A stretch of 64,000 nt of DNA from Tianweitania sp. UT-5YL-CI-8 (GTDB lineage Bacteria; Pseudomonadota; Alphaproteobacteria; Rhizobiales; Rhizobiaceae), in contig NZ_JASCRR010000004.1 of assembly GCF_030010215.1 (NCBI RefSeq), positions 1 through 64,000 on the forward strand, in the 5' to 3' direction. Each line of letters begins with the position of its first letter. The first letter of the stretch is position 1. The notes beneath the pieces are model-generated. The model was given only the letters and a program-made list of their open reading frames with translations. It did no database searches and was not told the origin of the DNA. Of the stretch, positions 18,862-28,633 are shown in pieces. Position numbers and translations under genes: made by a program.

Positions 18862-20073
18862 ATGCAAGACCTTGTCATCGCCGGAGCCGGGATTGCCGGC
18901 CTCACGGCGGCTTTGTCGTTTGCACAAGACGGCGCCAGCGTACGCATTTACGAACGGTCAGCGCGGCTGGATGAGGTCGGCGCGGGTCTGCAGCTCTCTC
19001 CCAACGTCACCCGCATCCTGGCCCGGCTCGATGTGCTGGATCGCCTTATCGACCAGGCGGTGAAACCCGAGGCGGTGGTGCTGCGCCAGGCATCGACACT
19101 CGCCGAGGTCGCAAGCGTACCGTTGGGCACGGCTGCGGAGCGGCGCTGGGGTGCGCCATATCTCGTCATCCATCGGGCGGATCTGCAGAAGGCACTGGTC
19201 GAAGCAGCACTTGAGGCGCCAGGGATATCGCTCACCTTGGACTCGACGGTGGCCGCCGCTGACGCCAGCCAAGGCGGGATCAGGGTCGCAATAAAAAGCA
19301 AGGGCAACAGCACCACAGATCGCGCCGATCTGTTCGTCGCGGCGGACGGCGTGTGGTCGAACAGCCGCGCATGGGTGCGCTCGGACGCCTCCAGCCGGTT
19401 TACGGAGAAACTGGCCTGGCGCACGACGATCCTGGCCGACAGCGAAGCCGGCGCAACGTTTGCTGCCATTGGCGCGACATCTGCCGTCACCGCCTTCATG
19501 CATAGCGGCTTCCATCTCATCGCCTATCCGATACGAGCCGGCCGCGCGATCAACCTTGCCGCGTTCACGCCGGGCAAGGCGCTGGCCAAGAGCTGGAACG
19601 GCGATGCCGACCCTTCGCTGCTGCAAACGGCACTGCGCGGCGCGGCACCGGCCTTGGCAGAGATGATCGACCGCAGCGGCCCCTGGCAGGTCTGGCCGAT
19701 CTACACGGTCGACGCGTCGTTGCCCTGGTCCCGTCGCGGCGGCATCGTGCTGATCGGCGACGCAGCGCATGCGTCCACGCCGTTCGCGGCGCAAGGGGCG
19801 GCTATGAGCATCGAAGACGCATTTACCCTGGCGGGCGCCATGACCGAGGGCGGCCTTGCCACCCTGCCCGCCTGGGAAAGCCAACGCCGAGAGCGGGTCC
19901 GGAAGGTGGTCCGGCGCGGGGCGCTAAACCAGTTCGCCTGGCATGCATCGGGGCCGATAGCGCTGGCCCGCAACCTGTTTCTAAAGAGCCGCTCGCCCGA
20001 CGCTTTGGCTGCCGATCTGGACTGGCTCTATGGCTGGACGCCACCCGGCTGGGACGACGGCAGGTCGTTGTAG
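18862..20073 (+). CDS. FAD-dependent monooxygenase (PHBH / salicylate hydroxylase type)
   Basis: 403 residues. The FAD-binding Rossmann motif is LVIAGAGIAGLTAALSFAQ at residues 4-22. GVWSNSRAWVR marks the DG-motif region and GIVLIGDAAHASTPFAAQGA is the second FAD-contact GD motif near residue 295. This is the class A flavoprotein hydroxylase layout, which uses NAD(P)H and oxygen to hydroxylate aromatic rings. The substrate is not predictable; family members near this one are often labelled salicylate or 3-hydroxybenzoate hydroxylases. ATG 18862 lies 12 bases after the zinc-finger gene, with weak ribosome binding site. The 3' end overlaps the convergent next gene by 46 bases. Confidence 0.88.
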   Translation: MQDLVIAGAGIAGLTAALSFAQDGASVRIYERSARLDEVGAGLQLSPNVTRILARLDVLDRLIDQAVKPEAVVLRQASTLAEVASVPLGTAAERRWGAPYLVIHRADLQKALVEAALEAPGISLTLDSTVAAADASQGGIRVAIKSKGNSTTDRADLFVAADGVWSNSRAWVRSDASSRFTEKLAWRTTILADSEAGATFAAIGATSAVTAFMHSGFHLIAYPIRAGRAINLAAFTPGKALAKSWNGDADPSLLQTALRGAAPALAEMIDRSGPWQVWPIYTVDASLPWSRRGGIVLIGDAAHASTPFAAQGAAMSIEDAFTLAGAMTEGGLATLPAWESQRRERVRKVVRRGALNQFAWHASGPIALARNLFLKSRSPDALAADLDWLYGWTPPGWDDGRSL

Positions 20074-20729
20074 AGCGACAGAGACCTGTCCAGCGAGAGC
20101 GGCAGCGGGTTCCACCAGCCGGTGCGTTGGCCAGCGGCCCGTAACGCCGCCGCCGTCCAGGTGTTGCAGCCCAACAGCGCGTTGAACCGCCCCTGTGCCT
20201 CGAAGAAGAGGTCGTAATCGCCATAGGCCGCACCTTCGATGGGAAGGACGGCGGAGCCGTCGCGGGTAAAACTGGCGTCGATGAAGTCAAGCAATGCCGA
20301 ATATTCCGCTTCGCCGAGCGTAAGCCGACGCACATCGGGATGATCTTGCGGAACATCGCCAATCACGCTGACATGCATCACCGCGCGATCGACGGTCAGC
20401 GCGGAAAAGACGGCGCTGGCCTTCAGCTCCGACCAAGTCGGCGTGTTGAGGTAAAAGTCGCGCCCGCCCCAGCCGAAGACCGCATAGACCGCGCCGGGCA
20501 TGTCGAGCGGCAAACCGGCCTGGGTGATGAAGCCGAAGCGCTTCGCCACCTCCGCGTCGATCGGGATGGCGATGTCGGTGTGGATCGGGTTGTGCAGGAC
20601 GAGAATTTGGCGGGGCTGGGAAAGCGGCACGACCTTAGGCAGGAAAGGACGGGGAACCAGCCCGCCGATGAGAAGTGCTGCCATGGGAACACCCAGCAGC
20701 AACAGGACGATGCGGGCAAATCGTCTCAT
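20028..20729 (-). CDS. DUF2459-like (TIGR02117 type) conserved membrane-anchored protein
   Basis: 233 residues. One N-terminal membrane anchor (IVLLLLGVPMAALLIGGLV) is followed by an extracytoplasmic domain with LVLHNPIHTDIAIP, VFGWGGRDFYLNTPTW and GCNTWTAAALRAAGQ. The conserved His, the GWGxRxFYxxTPTW block and the CNTW block are the hallmark of this uncharacterised family, which has a papain-like (NlpC/DUF830-like) arrangement of Cys and His (inference). No function is established. It is convergent with, and overlaps, the monooxygenase gene. Confidence 0.75.
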   Translation of the reverse strand: MRRFARIVLLLLGVPMAALLIGGLVPRPFLPKVVPLSQPRQILVLHNPIHTDIAIPIDAEVAKRFGFITQAGLPLDMPGAVYAVFGWGGRDFYLNTPTWSELKASAVFSALTVDRAVMHVSVIGDVPQDHPDVRRLTLGEAEYSALLDFIDASFTRDGSAVLPIEGAAYGDYDLFFEAQGRFNALLGCNTWTAAALRAAGQRTGWWNPLPLSLDRSLSLYNDLPSSQPGGVQP

Positions 20730-20837
20730 TCAGCACCGATCCTTGAAGCAGCGGAGAAAGCGATTCCGGAAATCGGCGCAGACGATTGAAGTAGAATCGT
20801 TTTTCCCACCGGGTTCACGCGAGCACTATCTTATCGC

Positions 20838-20870
20838 ACAAAAAACCCGGCCGAAATTCGACCGGGTTTT
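20838..20870 (-). terminator. Terminator of the aap operon
   Basis: Arms AAAACCCGG (20842-20850) and CCGGGTTTT (20862-20870) pair, with inner CGAA/TTCG extending the stem. The minus-strand RNA ends in a run of six U residues. It lies 24 bases after the aapP stop. Confidence 0.85.
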
Positions 20871-20893
20871 GGAGCGTCAAGGACATTGTTTCT

Positions 20894-21697
20894 TCAGTGC
20901 AGTATCTGGCTGAGGAACAGCTTGGTGCGCTCGTGCTGCGGGTGATCGAAGAACTCGGCCGGCGTGTTCTGCTCGACGATCTGGCCTTGGTCCATGAAGA
21001 TGACGCGGTTGGCGACCTTGCGGGCAAAACCCATTTCGTGGGTCACGCACAGCATGGTCATGCCTTCCTCGGCGAGGCCGACCATAGTTTCGAGCACTTC
21101 CTTGATCATTTCGGGATCGAGCGCGGAAGTCGGCTCGTCGAACAGCATGATACGCGGGTTCATGCAGAGCGAGCGCGCAATCGCCACGCGCTGCTGCTGG
21201 CCGCCGGACAGTTGCCCAGGATATTTGTGCGCCTGTTCGGGAATCTTGACGCGCTTGAGAAAGTGCATCGCCGTTTCCTCGGCCTGCTTCTTCGGCACTT
21301 TGCGCACCCAGATCGGTGCCAGCGTGCAGTTCTCCAGGATGGTCAGATGCGGGAACAGGTTGAAGTGCTGGAACACCATGCCAACCTCGCGGCGCACCTC
21401 ATCGATCTTCTTGAGATCGTTGGTCAGTTCCTTGCCGTCGACGATGATCTTGCCCTTCTGGTGCTCTTCCAGCCGGTTGATGCAGCGGATCATGGTCGAC
21501 TTGCCGGAGCCGGAAGGACCGCAGATGACGATGCGCTCGCCGCGCATCACCTTCAGGTTGATGTCCTTCAACACGTTGAAGTCGCCGTACCATTTGTACA
21601 TGTTGACGATTTCGACGGCGACGTCGGTGGCCGAAATCTGCATCTTGGCCCGGTCGACTGCGATTTCCTCGGCGCTGACAGCGTTTTCGATAGCCAT
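20894..21697 (-). CDS. aapP: Amino-acid ABC transporter ATP-binding protein
   Basis: 267 residues. Walker A is [19 protein letters not shown], the Q-loop is [14 protein letters not shown], the signature is [15 protein letters not shown], Walker B is [12 protein letters not shown] and the H-switch is CVTHEMGF. This is the polar amino-acid (PAAT) class, and the context of two long permeases and AapJ makes it the general L-amino-acid transporter of rhizobia. It couples ATP hydrolysis to uptake across the inner membrane. It is the last gene of aapJQMP. Confidence 0.96.
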   Translation of the reverse strand: MAIENAVSAEEIAVDRAKMQISATDVAVEIVNMYKWYGDFNVLKDINLKVMRGERIVICGPSGSGKSTMIRCINRLEEHQKGKIIVDGKELTNDLKKIDEVRREVGMVFQHFNLFPHLTILENCTLAPIWVRKVPKKQAEETAMHFLKRVKIPEQAHKYPGQLSGGQQQRVAIARSLCMNPRIMLFDEPTSALDPEMIKEVLETMVGLAEEGMTMLCVTHEMGFARKVANRVIFMDQGQIVEQNTPAEFFDHPQHERTKLFLSQILH

Positions 21698-21721
21698 AGG
21701 TTCATTCCCCTTTGGAGGTGC

Positions 21722-22879
21722 TTATCGCTTGTGGCCCCGGTCGAGCCGGTTTTCCATGTAGATGGAGTAACGCGACATGCCGAAACAGAAGATCCAGAAT
21801 ACGAATCCGGCAAAGACCAAGCCCGTCATCGGTGTCTGGGGCGAAATCCAGGTCGGATCAGAGAAGTTGCGGCGGACGGCGCCGAGCAGGTCGAACATGT
21901 TGACGATGTAGACCAGGCTGGTGTCCTTGAACAAACCGATGAAGGTGTTGACGATACCCGGGATGACCAGCTTCAACGCCTGCGGCAGGATGATCAGCCG
22001 CATCTTCTGCCAGTAATTCAGGCCGAGCGAATCAGCGCCCTCATACTGTCCCTTGGGCATGGCCTGCAAGCCGCCGCGGATCACCTCGGCCATATAGGCG
22101 GAGGCGAAGATCGAAACGCCGATCAGCACGCAGAGGAAGTCATCGAGCTTCATGCCGTTGGGCATGAACAGCGGCAGCATCTTCGTCGCCATGAAAAGCA
22201 CCGTGATCAGCGGCACGCCGCGCACCATCTCGATGAAGATGACGCTGAGCATCTTGATCACCGGCAATTCCGACTTGCGTCCGAGGGCCAACAGCACACC
22301 CATCGGCAACGACACGACGATGCCGACATAGGACAGGATGATGGTGACCATGAAGCCACCCCATTCGCGGGTCGGCACGTAGCGCAGGCCGAAAGTGCCG
22401 CCGATGAGCAGGAAGTAACCCACGATCGGCAACACGCCGAACAGCAGGATTGCGTTCAACGCTTTATAGGGTGCGCGCGGCATGAGGAACGGCACGATCA
22501 GCGCCACCAGCATCGCCCCGCACAGTATGACGCGCCAGCGTTCGGCCAACGGATAGTTGTTGAACATGAACTGGCCGAACTTGGCCCAGACGAAAGCCCA
22601 ACAGGCGCCCGCCCAGCCATCGGGCTGAACGCCGCCCTGTGCCACGGTGGCGCAGACGCTGCGGTCCGAACCGGTCCACTGTGCGTTGATGAACACCCAG
22701 GACAGAATGGGCGGCAGGAAGTAGGCGATGACGAGCAGGCCGAAGATCGTCAGCACGCTGTCGAGCGGACTGGCGAAGAGGTTGGTGCGGATCCAATGGA
22801 CCAGCCCATGTTGCGAGGCGGGAGGTGGCAGCGGCTGCTCCAACTCCTTGCGGACGTAGACGAAATCCGTAGCAGACAT
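21722..22879 (-). CDS. aapM: General L-amino-acid ABC transporter permease AapM
   Basis: 385 residues with about eight membrane segments. The C-terminal half has the HisM/GlnP EAA loop: [20 protein letters not shown] then [19 protein letters not shown]. The long N-terminal extension, [20 protein letters not shown] and onward, is specific to AapQ/AapM-type permeases. It pairs with AapQ as a heterodimeric channel. The gap to aapQ is only 11 bases. Confidence 0.95.
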   Translation of the reverse strand: MSATDFVYVRKELEQPLPPPASQHGLVHWIRTNLFASPLDSVLTIFGLLVIAYFLPPILSWVFINAQWTGSDRSVCATVAQGGVQPDGWAGACWAFVWAKFGQFMFNNYPLAERWRVILCGAMLVALIVPFLMPRAPYKALNAILLFGVLPIVGYFLLIGGTFGLRYVPTREWGGFMVTIILSYVGIVVSLPMGVLLALGRKSELPVIKMLSVIFIEMVRGVPLITVLFMATKMLPLFMPNGMKLDDFLCVLIGVSIFASAYMAEVIRGGLQAMPKGQYEGADSLGLNYWQKMRLIILPQALKLVIPGIVNTFIGLFKDTSLVYIVNMFDLLGAVRRNFSDPTWISPQTPMTGLVFAGFVFWIFCFGMSRYSIYMENRLDRGHKR

Positions 22880-22890
22880 CTCTACCCCTC

Positions 22891-24078
22891 TCAGCGTTCG
22901 ACAAGCGCGACGCGCGTGTTGAACCAGTTCATGAACACAGATGTCAGCAGGCTGATCGTGAGGTAGACCACCATCCAGATCGCGACGATCTGGATGGAAT
23001 TGCCGCTTTTGTTCAGGATGGTGCCGCCGACCGAGACGAGATCGGGATAGCCGACCGCGATGGCGAGCGAAGAGTTCTTCGTCAGATTGAGATACTGGCT
23101 GGTCAGCGGCGGCACGATGATGCGCATCGCCTGCGGAATGACCACCAGACGCGTTGTGGTGCCCGAACGGATACCCAAGGCGTGAGCTGCCTCGGATTGA
23201 CCGCGACCGACGCCGCGAATGCCGGCCCTGACGATCTCGGCGATGAAAGACGCCGTATAAAGCGACAGGGACAGATACAAGGCGAGGAATTCCGGCCCGA
23301 TGGCGAAACCGCCGGAGGTCTGGAACGCACCCAGAACCGGCACGTCGAAGGATAGCGGGAAGCCGCTCACGATCATCGCCAGCAAGATCAGGCCGACAAA
23401 CAGGCCGAGATTGATCCAGAGTACGGGAAGCCTTTGTCCGGTCGCCATCTGGCGCGCGCTGGCCTGGCGGGCAACAAAAACAGTCATGGCGATCGCGATC
23501 ACGAACGCAAGCCCGACCAGCCAGGCCCCCTCACCCCAGACGGGCCTGGGAATGGACAGGCCGCGGTTGCTGAGCAGCGAGCCAAACGGCAGATGGAAGC
23601 TCTCACGTGGCTGCGGCAGGATGGCGAGAACGCCGAGATACCAGAAGAAGATGACCAGCAGCGGCGGGATGTTGCGGAACACCTCAACATAGACAGTGCA
23701 GATTTTCCGGATCAGCCAATTCCCCGAAAGACGGCCGATGCCGACGATGAAGCCCACCAGCGTCGCGGTTACGATGCCTACGGCTGCAACCAGCAATGTG
23801 TTGAGCAGACCGACCTGGAGCGCGTCAGTGTAGGTGGAATCGGAGCTGTAGGGGATAAGCGCCTGGCCGATATCGAAACCGGCGCGTTCGTTGAGAAAAC
23901 CGAACGAGATGTCTCGGCCGGCTCGCGCAAGATTATCCAGGGTGTTGCGGACGAACCAGTAGATAAGCGCCAGGATGCCGAAGAAGACGACACACTGGAA
24001 GACGATGCCGCGCACCACCGGATTGTAGATGAGAGAGGTGCGGTCGCCATCATCCTTGATGGCATTCACAGAAGCCAT
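22891..24078 (-). CDS. aapQ: General L-amino-acid ABC transporter permease AapQ
   Basis: 395 residues. It begins with a cytoplasmic segment and [21 protein letters not shown], and has the long central insertion seen in AapQ. The EAA loop reads [40 protein letters not shown]. It forms the transmembrane channel with AapM. It lies 80 bases after aapJ. Confidence 0.95.
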   Translation of the reverse strand: MASVNAIKDDGDRTSLIYNPVVRGIVFQCVVFFGILALIYWFVRNTLDNLARAGRDISFGFLNERAGFDIGQALIPYSSDSTYTDALQVGLLNTLLVAAVGIVTATLVGFIVGIGRLSGNWLIRKICTVYVEVFRNIPPLLVIFFWYLGVLAILPQPRESFHLPFGSLLSNRGLSIPRPVWGEGAWLVGLAFVIAIAMTVFVARQASARQMATGQRLPVLWINLGLFVGLILLAMIVSGFPLSFDVPVLGAFQTSGGFAIGPEFLALYLSLSLYTASFIAEIVRAGIRGVGRGQSEAAHALGIRSGTTTRLVVIPQAMRIIVPPLTSQYLNLTKNSSLAIAVGYPDLVSVGGTILNKSGNSIQIVAIWMVVYLTISLLTSVFMNWFNTRVALVER

Positions 24079-24158
24079 TGGATGTTCCCATTCGCTGAGT
24101 GATGTCGAAGGGCGTGTTCCCCGCGCCCTTCGACCTTTATTTTCTTTTTAGCTCAGGC

Positions 24159-25187
24159 TCAGCGGATCGGAGGTGCGTATTGGATGCCGCCCTTGGTCCA
24201 CAGCGCATTCAGGCCGCGAGCGATCTTGAGCGGGCTTCCAGCGCCGATGTTGCGCTCAAAAACTTCACCGTAGTTACCCACGCCCTTGACGATGTTGACG
24301 ACCCAGTCTTCCGTCAAGCCAAGGTCCGTGCCGAACTTGGAGTTGGCTTCACCGCCAAGCATGCGCTTGATCTCAGGATTGGCCGAACCCTTCATCTCTT
24401 CGACATTTGCCTGGGTGATGCCGAGTTCCTCAGCGTCGACCAGGGCGAAACCCACCCACTTGACGATATCGAACCACTGGTCATCACCCTGACGAACGAG
24501 CGGGCCGAGCGGCTCCTTGGAGATGATCTCGGGAAGAACGACGTGGTCGTCCGGAGCTGTCAGCGACAGACGGATGGCATAAAGACCTGACTGGTCGGTG
24601 GTGTAGACGTCGCAACGGCCCGAATCATAAGCGGCGTTGACCTCTTCGAGCTTTTCGAAGACAACAGGGTTGTACTGAAGATTGTTGGCCTTGAAATAGT
24701 CGGCGAGGTTCAGCTCTGTCGTTGTGCCGGTCTGAACGCAGACCGCGGCGCCCGAAAGCTGGAGGGCCGAGTTCACACCAGGAATTTTCTTGGCGTTGAT
24801 CATGAAGCCCTGGCCGTCATAGTAGTTGATGCCGGTGAAATTGAACTTCAGCGACGAGTCACGGCTGAGCGTCCAGGTCGAATTACGGGCCAGAAGATCG
24901 ATGCTGCCATTGGCGAGCAGTTCGAAGCGGTCCTTCGCGCTGGTCGGCGTGTACTCGACCTTGTTCGGATCGTTGAAGATCGCAGCCGCTACCGCGCGGC
25001 AATAATCGACGTCGAAGCCGGAATACTCTCCCTTGTCGTTCGGAGCGGCAAAACCTGCCAGGCCGGTGTTGACACCGCACTTCAATGTGCCGCGCGCCTT
25101 CACGTCGTCCAGCGTCGCTGCGGAAGCAGCCGTGGCGGCAATGCTGAGAATAGCCGCGCTGATGATGCCCGTTGCAATGTGTTTCAT
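24159..25187 (-). CDS. aapJ: General L-amino-acid ABC transporter substrate-binding protein AapJ
   Basis: 342 residues from ATG 25187. The signal peptide MKHIATGIISAAILSIAATA ends at ASA-A. The mature domain has LDDVKARGTLKCGVNTGLAG, the start of the family-3 solute-binding fold, FDVDYCRAVAAAIF, and the Cys pair around GAAVCVQTGTTTELNL and SGRCDVYTTDQSGL. It captures L-amino acids in the periplasm for AapQMP. The reading frame is open upstream to 25547 but that part has no signal-peptide character. A short hairpin (CGGGCAAAGCCCG) precedes the ribosome binding region in the mRNA. Confidence 0.95.
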   Translation of the reverse strand: MKHIATGIISAAILSIAATAASAATLDDVKARGTLKCGVNTGLAGFAAPNDKGEYSGFDVDYCRAVAAAIFNDPNKVEYTPTSAKDRFELLANGSIDLLARNSTWTLSRDSSLKFNFTGINYYDGQGFMINAKKIPGVNSALQLSGAAVCVQTGTTTELNLADYFKANNLQYNPVVFEKLEEVNAAYDSGRCDVYTTDQSGLYAIRLSLTAPDDHVVLPEIISKEPLGPLVRQGDDQWFDIVKWVGFALVDAEELGITQANVEEMKGSANPEIKRMLGGEANSKFGTDLGLTEDWVVNIVKGVGNYGEVFERNIGAGSPLKIARGLNALWTKGGIQYAPPIR

Positions 25188-25605
25188 GACCCACGAACCC
25201 TTTTCTGTTTTTCGGGCTTTGCCCGTTCTTCTTTGGTGAAGACAACTCCCCTTGCCAGCCCGGCTTGCCGGACCAGCCGCATTGCAAGCAATGCAAATGC
25301 CGGCCTCACATTCACGAATTCCATCGAAGGCGATATTGTGAGTGAGGTCAAGTCGGAAACATGGCCAATACTGCGGCAGCTTTTTACCTTGGGGAAGCAG
25401 ATTTGCCAGGACTGCCTTAGACTGAGACAGGCTGACGATTTTTTGAACCTTTACCTGCCAATCTTTCAGGCAGACGTATCCTTTAGGAGGCAAGGACTTC
25501 GGCGACTGCGTCAAACCATTTTGCTGTCCCGACCAGCTTGCATGCACTGCCCTACCGAACTATCCCTGTCGACCTCAAAGCGCATTGCAAACAGGATCGG
25601 GATTC
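25188..25605. promoter_or_regulatory. 418-base divergent regulatory region between aapJ and metC, with a 16-base palindrome
   Basis: No gene is recognised here. At 25279-25294 lies a perfect palindrome GCATTGCAAGCAATGC, about 92 bases upstream of the aapJ start. The hairpin CGGGCTTTGCCCG lies near 25213-25225 in the aapJ leader. A near sigma-54-like sequence (TGGCAAGGGGAGTTGTC on the minus strand, around 25240) has one base too many between its boxes and is not claimed. The long leader and the dyad suggest regulated transcription of aapJQMP, for instance by nitrogen status (inference). No SAM-II riboswitch pattern was seen before metC. Confidence 0.45.
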
Positions 25606-26784
25606 ATGGCCGGACAGAGCAGCAGGATCAAGGGCGTCAATTCGAAGCTCGCCCATACGGGAAACAAGCCGGACGAGTTCTTCGGTTTCGTCAACCCGCC
25701 GGTTGTGCATGCCTCGACGGTGCTGTTTCCCAATGCTGCCACCATGGCGTCGCGCAGCCAGAAATATGTCTATGGAACGCGCGGAACGCCCACCACCGAC
25801 GCGTTGGCCACGGCCATCGACGCTTTGGAGGGGTCCGCTGGAACCATCATCGTGCCATCGGGCCTCGCGGCGGTGACGATCCCGCTGCTGGCTTTTCTTT
25901 CCTCCGGCGACCATGTGCTGATCGTCGATTCCGTCTATTCGCCGACCCGCAACTTCGCCAACACCATGCTGAAGCGCTTGGGCGTCGAGGTCGAATATTA
26001 CGAGCCGCTTATCGGCGCCGGCATCGCTGATTTGATCAAGCCCAACACCAAGGTCGTCTTCACCGAATCGCCGGGTTCCAACACCTTCGAGATGCAGGAT
26101 ATTCCTGCAATCGCGGACGCCGCACACAAGGCAGGCGCCGTGGTGATGATGGACAACACCTGGGCGACGCCAATCTATTTCAAGCCGCTCGATTATGGCG
26201 TGGATATTTCCATCCATGCCGCAACGAAATATCCTGCGGGGCATTCTGATGTTCTTTTGGGAACCGTGTCGGCCAACAAGCAACACTGGCCGAAGCTGCA
26301 CGAGACCTTCATCACGCTGGGCTGTTGCGCGGCGCCCGACGATGTCTATCAGGTGCTGCGCGGTCTGCGGACCATGGGCGTTCGTCTGGAGCATCACCAG
26401 AAAAGCACATTGGAAATCGCCCGCTGGCTGGAGACCCAGCCCAGCGTCTCGCGGGTCCTGCATCCCGCTTTGGAGAGCCACCCTGGACATGCGCTGTGGA
26501 AACGTGACTTCTCAGGCTCGAGCGGCATCTTCTCGATCGTGATGAAGGGCGGCGGCAAGGCTAAGGCGCATGCCTTCCTCGACGCGCTGGAAATCTTCGG
26601 GCTCGGCTACTCGTGGGGTGGTTACGAAAGCCTGGCGGTGCACGTGAACATCGATGATCGGATCGTGGCCAACGGCCCGTATGAGGGTCCCATCCTGCGC
26701 CTGCAGATCGGCCTGGAGGATGTCGAAGACCTCAAGGAGGATGTCGCGGCGGCACTCGCAGCGGCGGAGGCGGTAGCCGGTTAA
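25606..26784 (+). CDS. metC: Cystathionine beta-lyase
   Basis: 392 residues from ATG 25606 (AGGATCGGG upstream); an in-frame TTG at 25585 is possible. It is a Cys/Met-metabolism PLP enzyme: YVYGTRGTPTTDALATAIDA, SGLAAVTIPLLAF, VMMDNTWATPIYFKPLDYGV and IHAATKYPAGHSDVLLGTV, where the Lys in TKY binds PLP. The C-terminal LGYSWGGYESL matches MetC rather than MetB or MetZ. It splits cystathionine into homocysteine, pyruvate and ammonia. It is divergent from the aap operon and has no methionine-cluster neighbours. Confidence 0.92.
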   Translation: MAGQSSRIKGVNSKLAHTGNKPDEFFGFVNPPVVHASTVLFPNAATMASRSQKYVYGTRGTPTTDALATAIDALEGSAGTIIVPSGLAAVTIPLLAFLSSGDHVLIVDSVYSPTRNFANTMLKRLGVEVEYYEPLIGAGIADLIKPNTKVVFTESPGSNTFEMQDIPAIADAAHKAGAVVMMDNTWATPIYFKPLDYGVDISIHAATKYPAGHSDVLLGTVSANKQHWPKLHETFITLGCCAAPDDVYQVLRGLRTMGVRLEHHQKSTLEIARWLETQPSVSRVLHPALESHPGHALWKRDFSGSSGIFSIVMKGGGKAKAHAFLDALEIFGLGYSWGGYESLAVHVNIDDRIVANGPYEGPILRLQIGLEDVEDLKEDVAAALAAAEAVAG

Positions 26785-26959
26785 GGGCACAGCGAGGTTG
26801 GAGGCCGAGGAAAAGCCGAAAATTTCGCTGTAGTGGTGGGGTTAGGAGCGCGAAGCGCCCGGGAACGATAGTTTCCCAGACGTCGAGTGCGACTAGAGAT
26901 GGAGCGTGATTCAACGGGCGGTTGTGCGCGTAAGCAATGTGCGGAACTGCAGCACCTTT

Positions 26960-28402
26960 TCACGATGATATCGGCAGGGGCGCTGTTTTTCGGGGTGTTA
27001 TTTTCTCTGCAGCGTGCAATTTGAATATTGCATAGGCCTGCGCGATTGCCCCAGCCGCAGCAAGCACGAAGAAGGTATAGACGATAATCGACGGGAACCC
27101 GATCTCGGCTGCTCCCGCCAAATAGTCGTTGAACCGGTTGCCTGTCTTCGCGTCCGATGTCTCTGAAACGTACCAGATCACGTTCCCGATCGACCCAAGC
27201 CATCCGGTAACAATCAATGCCGGTGCCACAAATGGAGCCAATGGCGCGTAGACCGTTGCGGCATACCCAGCGGCAAGCGCCACAACTATTGCACTTGGCA
27301 ACATGTAGCGCACGTTGATCGCGCCATAGCCCTTGGCATGCCAAATAACGAACAAAATGTTGATTGCGAACATGGCCACGCAAAGGGCCACGATCGCCTT
27401 GTCCTGTATCGTTTTTTTGCGGAATGAGACGACGAACAGCCCTAAGAGTATGGTGGAAGACGCCACCCATGATGCAGTGATGTTATAGGCGCCCCAGCGC
27501 TCCCAAGGGTTGCCGTACATGCGGCTCAGAACATTCGTGTAGACGCGGGGGGTTGTGATCGTCCTCCAGAGCCCCCGCAACTTACGGCCTTGCGCTTCGG
27601 CCACCCAAGACTGATCCGCTTTTCGGTACCAAGAGCCGCTTTCCAGATAGTTTCCATAGTAAAACCACCCGATAGCCACGGCAACACTGAGGACAATCAC
27701 GGCGCAATACAGCAATCCTCGTTGAAGCCCACGCCCCCGGCCTTCTGAAAATACCGTCGATGCCCACAATGCGACACATAGGGACAATGCGAATATGCCA
27801 ACAAACGTCGCTCTCGACGCCATCCCCATTGCGCAGACCAAGGCAAGCCAGGCGACATATCGGGGTTGCGTTCCGCGTCGTATGATCAAGGCGCAGAGGC
27901 CGATCGCGAGCGTAGAGGTGAGGACGGCCGCCACATCGTTCATGACGTCGCCCGACACTTTCACAAACGGCGTCCAGGCGGCGGCGAAGGCACCGACGAT
28001 CAAGGTGATTGTTGGAGACCGGCTTACAGCCCAGGCTGTCCAGAAGAACGCAGCGACACAGCCGACACCGATGAGAAACGTCATCAACCGCGCCGCCATG
28101 ACGCCATGACGCCAGTCGCCCCATTCAACGGCGGTGCCGACGGCTGGTGCGAGAACGGCATAATAAAGCGGTGGGTGATGCGAGACGAACTGTGGCTTTA
28201 TCGTCAAGTTTTCACTGCCGGTATTGATGGGGATTTTTATCCCATCGTTCCAGTCCGGGAACCGGCCTTGTGAAAGCTGCCAAGCGTAGTCCAGGTGCAG
28301 CAGCGAATCGGCAGATCCTTTTATCGCGACCACATAAAGCCCAACCACGGCGCCATAAGTGAGGAACACGCCGAGAATGCCAATGGCTATCAGTCGCTTC
28401 AT
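26960..28402 (-). CDS. Polytopic membrane protein, GT-C-like glycosyltransferase (ArnT/PMT-like)
   Basis: 480 residues from ATG 28402; TTG 28441 in the same frame is the alternative start. About eleven hydrophobic segments are seen. The first periplasmic loop has HLDYAWQLSQGRFPDWNDG and VSHHPPLYYAVLAP, which resembles GT-C enzymes that use polyprenyl-phosphate sugars, where an acidic residue and an HPP/HPPLYY motif are typical. The acceptor is unknown; a cell-surface polysaccharide or lipid is likely. It stands alone, directly downstream of tRNA-Arg, and has somewhat lower GC than its neighbours. Confidence 0.65.
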   Translation of the reverse strand: MKRLIAIGILGVFLTYGAVVGLYVVAIKGSADSLLHLDYAWQLSQGRFPDWNDGIKIPINTGSENLTIKPQFVSHHPPLYYAVLAPAVGTAVEWGDWRHGVMAARLMTFLIGVGCVAAFFWTAWAVSRSPTITLIVGAFAAAWTPFVKVSGDVMNDVAAVLTSTLAIGLCALIIRRGTQPRYVAWLALVCAMGMASRATFVGIFALSLCVALWASTVFSEGRGRGLQRGLLYCAVIVLSVAVAIGWFYYGNYLESGSWYRKADQSWVAEAQGRKLRGLWRTITTPRVYTNVLSRMYGNPWERWGAYNITASWVASSTILLGLFVVSFRKKTIQDKAIVALCVAMFAINILFVIWHAKGYGAINVRYMLPSAIVVALAAGYAATVYAPLAPFVAPALIVTGWLGSIGNVIWYVSETSDAKTGNRFNDYLAGAAEIGFPSIIVYTFFVLAAAGAIAQAYAIFKLHAAEKITPRKTAPLPISS

Positions 28403-28506
28403 GCCGGTGCCCCGGTCCAGATATGATTGATATCTTGGCAACGCATGTTCTGGAAGTTCCCGAGCTATGGCGAAGGGCTAAAGTAAGCGGAGAAACTCGT
28501 GGAAAA

Positions 28507-28583
28507 TGGCGATCCCGACAGGATTCGAACCTGTGACCATCGGCTTAGAAGGCCGGTGCTCTATCCAGCTGAGCTACGGGACC
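28507..28583 (-). tRNA. tRNA-Arg (anticodon TCT)
   Basis: Read on the minus strand: acceptor arm GGTCCCG pairs with CGGGATC, the D-arm has AGCTCAGCTGGATAGAGC, the anticodon arm is CCGGC CTTCTAA GCCGA, and the T-arm has GGTTCGAATCC. CCA is encoded. The TCT anticodon reads AGA/AGG. Length 77 with CCA. Confidence 0.97.
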
Positions 28584-28633
28584 GGAACCGGCGCTAGCCG
28601 CCGGTTGATGGCATCTAGGATGCTTTTAAACGC

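Noticed and set aside
25240..25260. Possible sigma-54 promoter before aapJ
   Set aside because: The TGGC and TTG boxes are one base too far apart and the second lacks the GC step; sigma-54 spacing is strict.
25188..25605. SAM riboswitch before metC
   Set aside because: Neither the SAM-I nor the SAM-II consensus core was recognisable in the plus-strand leader.
26785..26959. A gene between metC and the GT-C-like gene
   Set aside because: Open frames crossing this gap run into the opposite strand of the neighbours and show no protein-like pattern; only short hairpins such as GGGAAC/GTTTCCC are present.
28507..28583. Genomic island integrated at tRNA-Arg
   Set aside because: No integrase gene and no second copy of the tRNA 3' end was found between the tRNA and metC.
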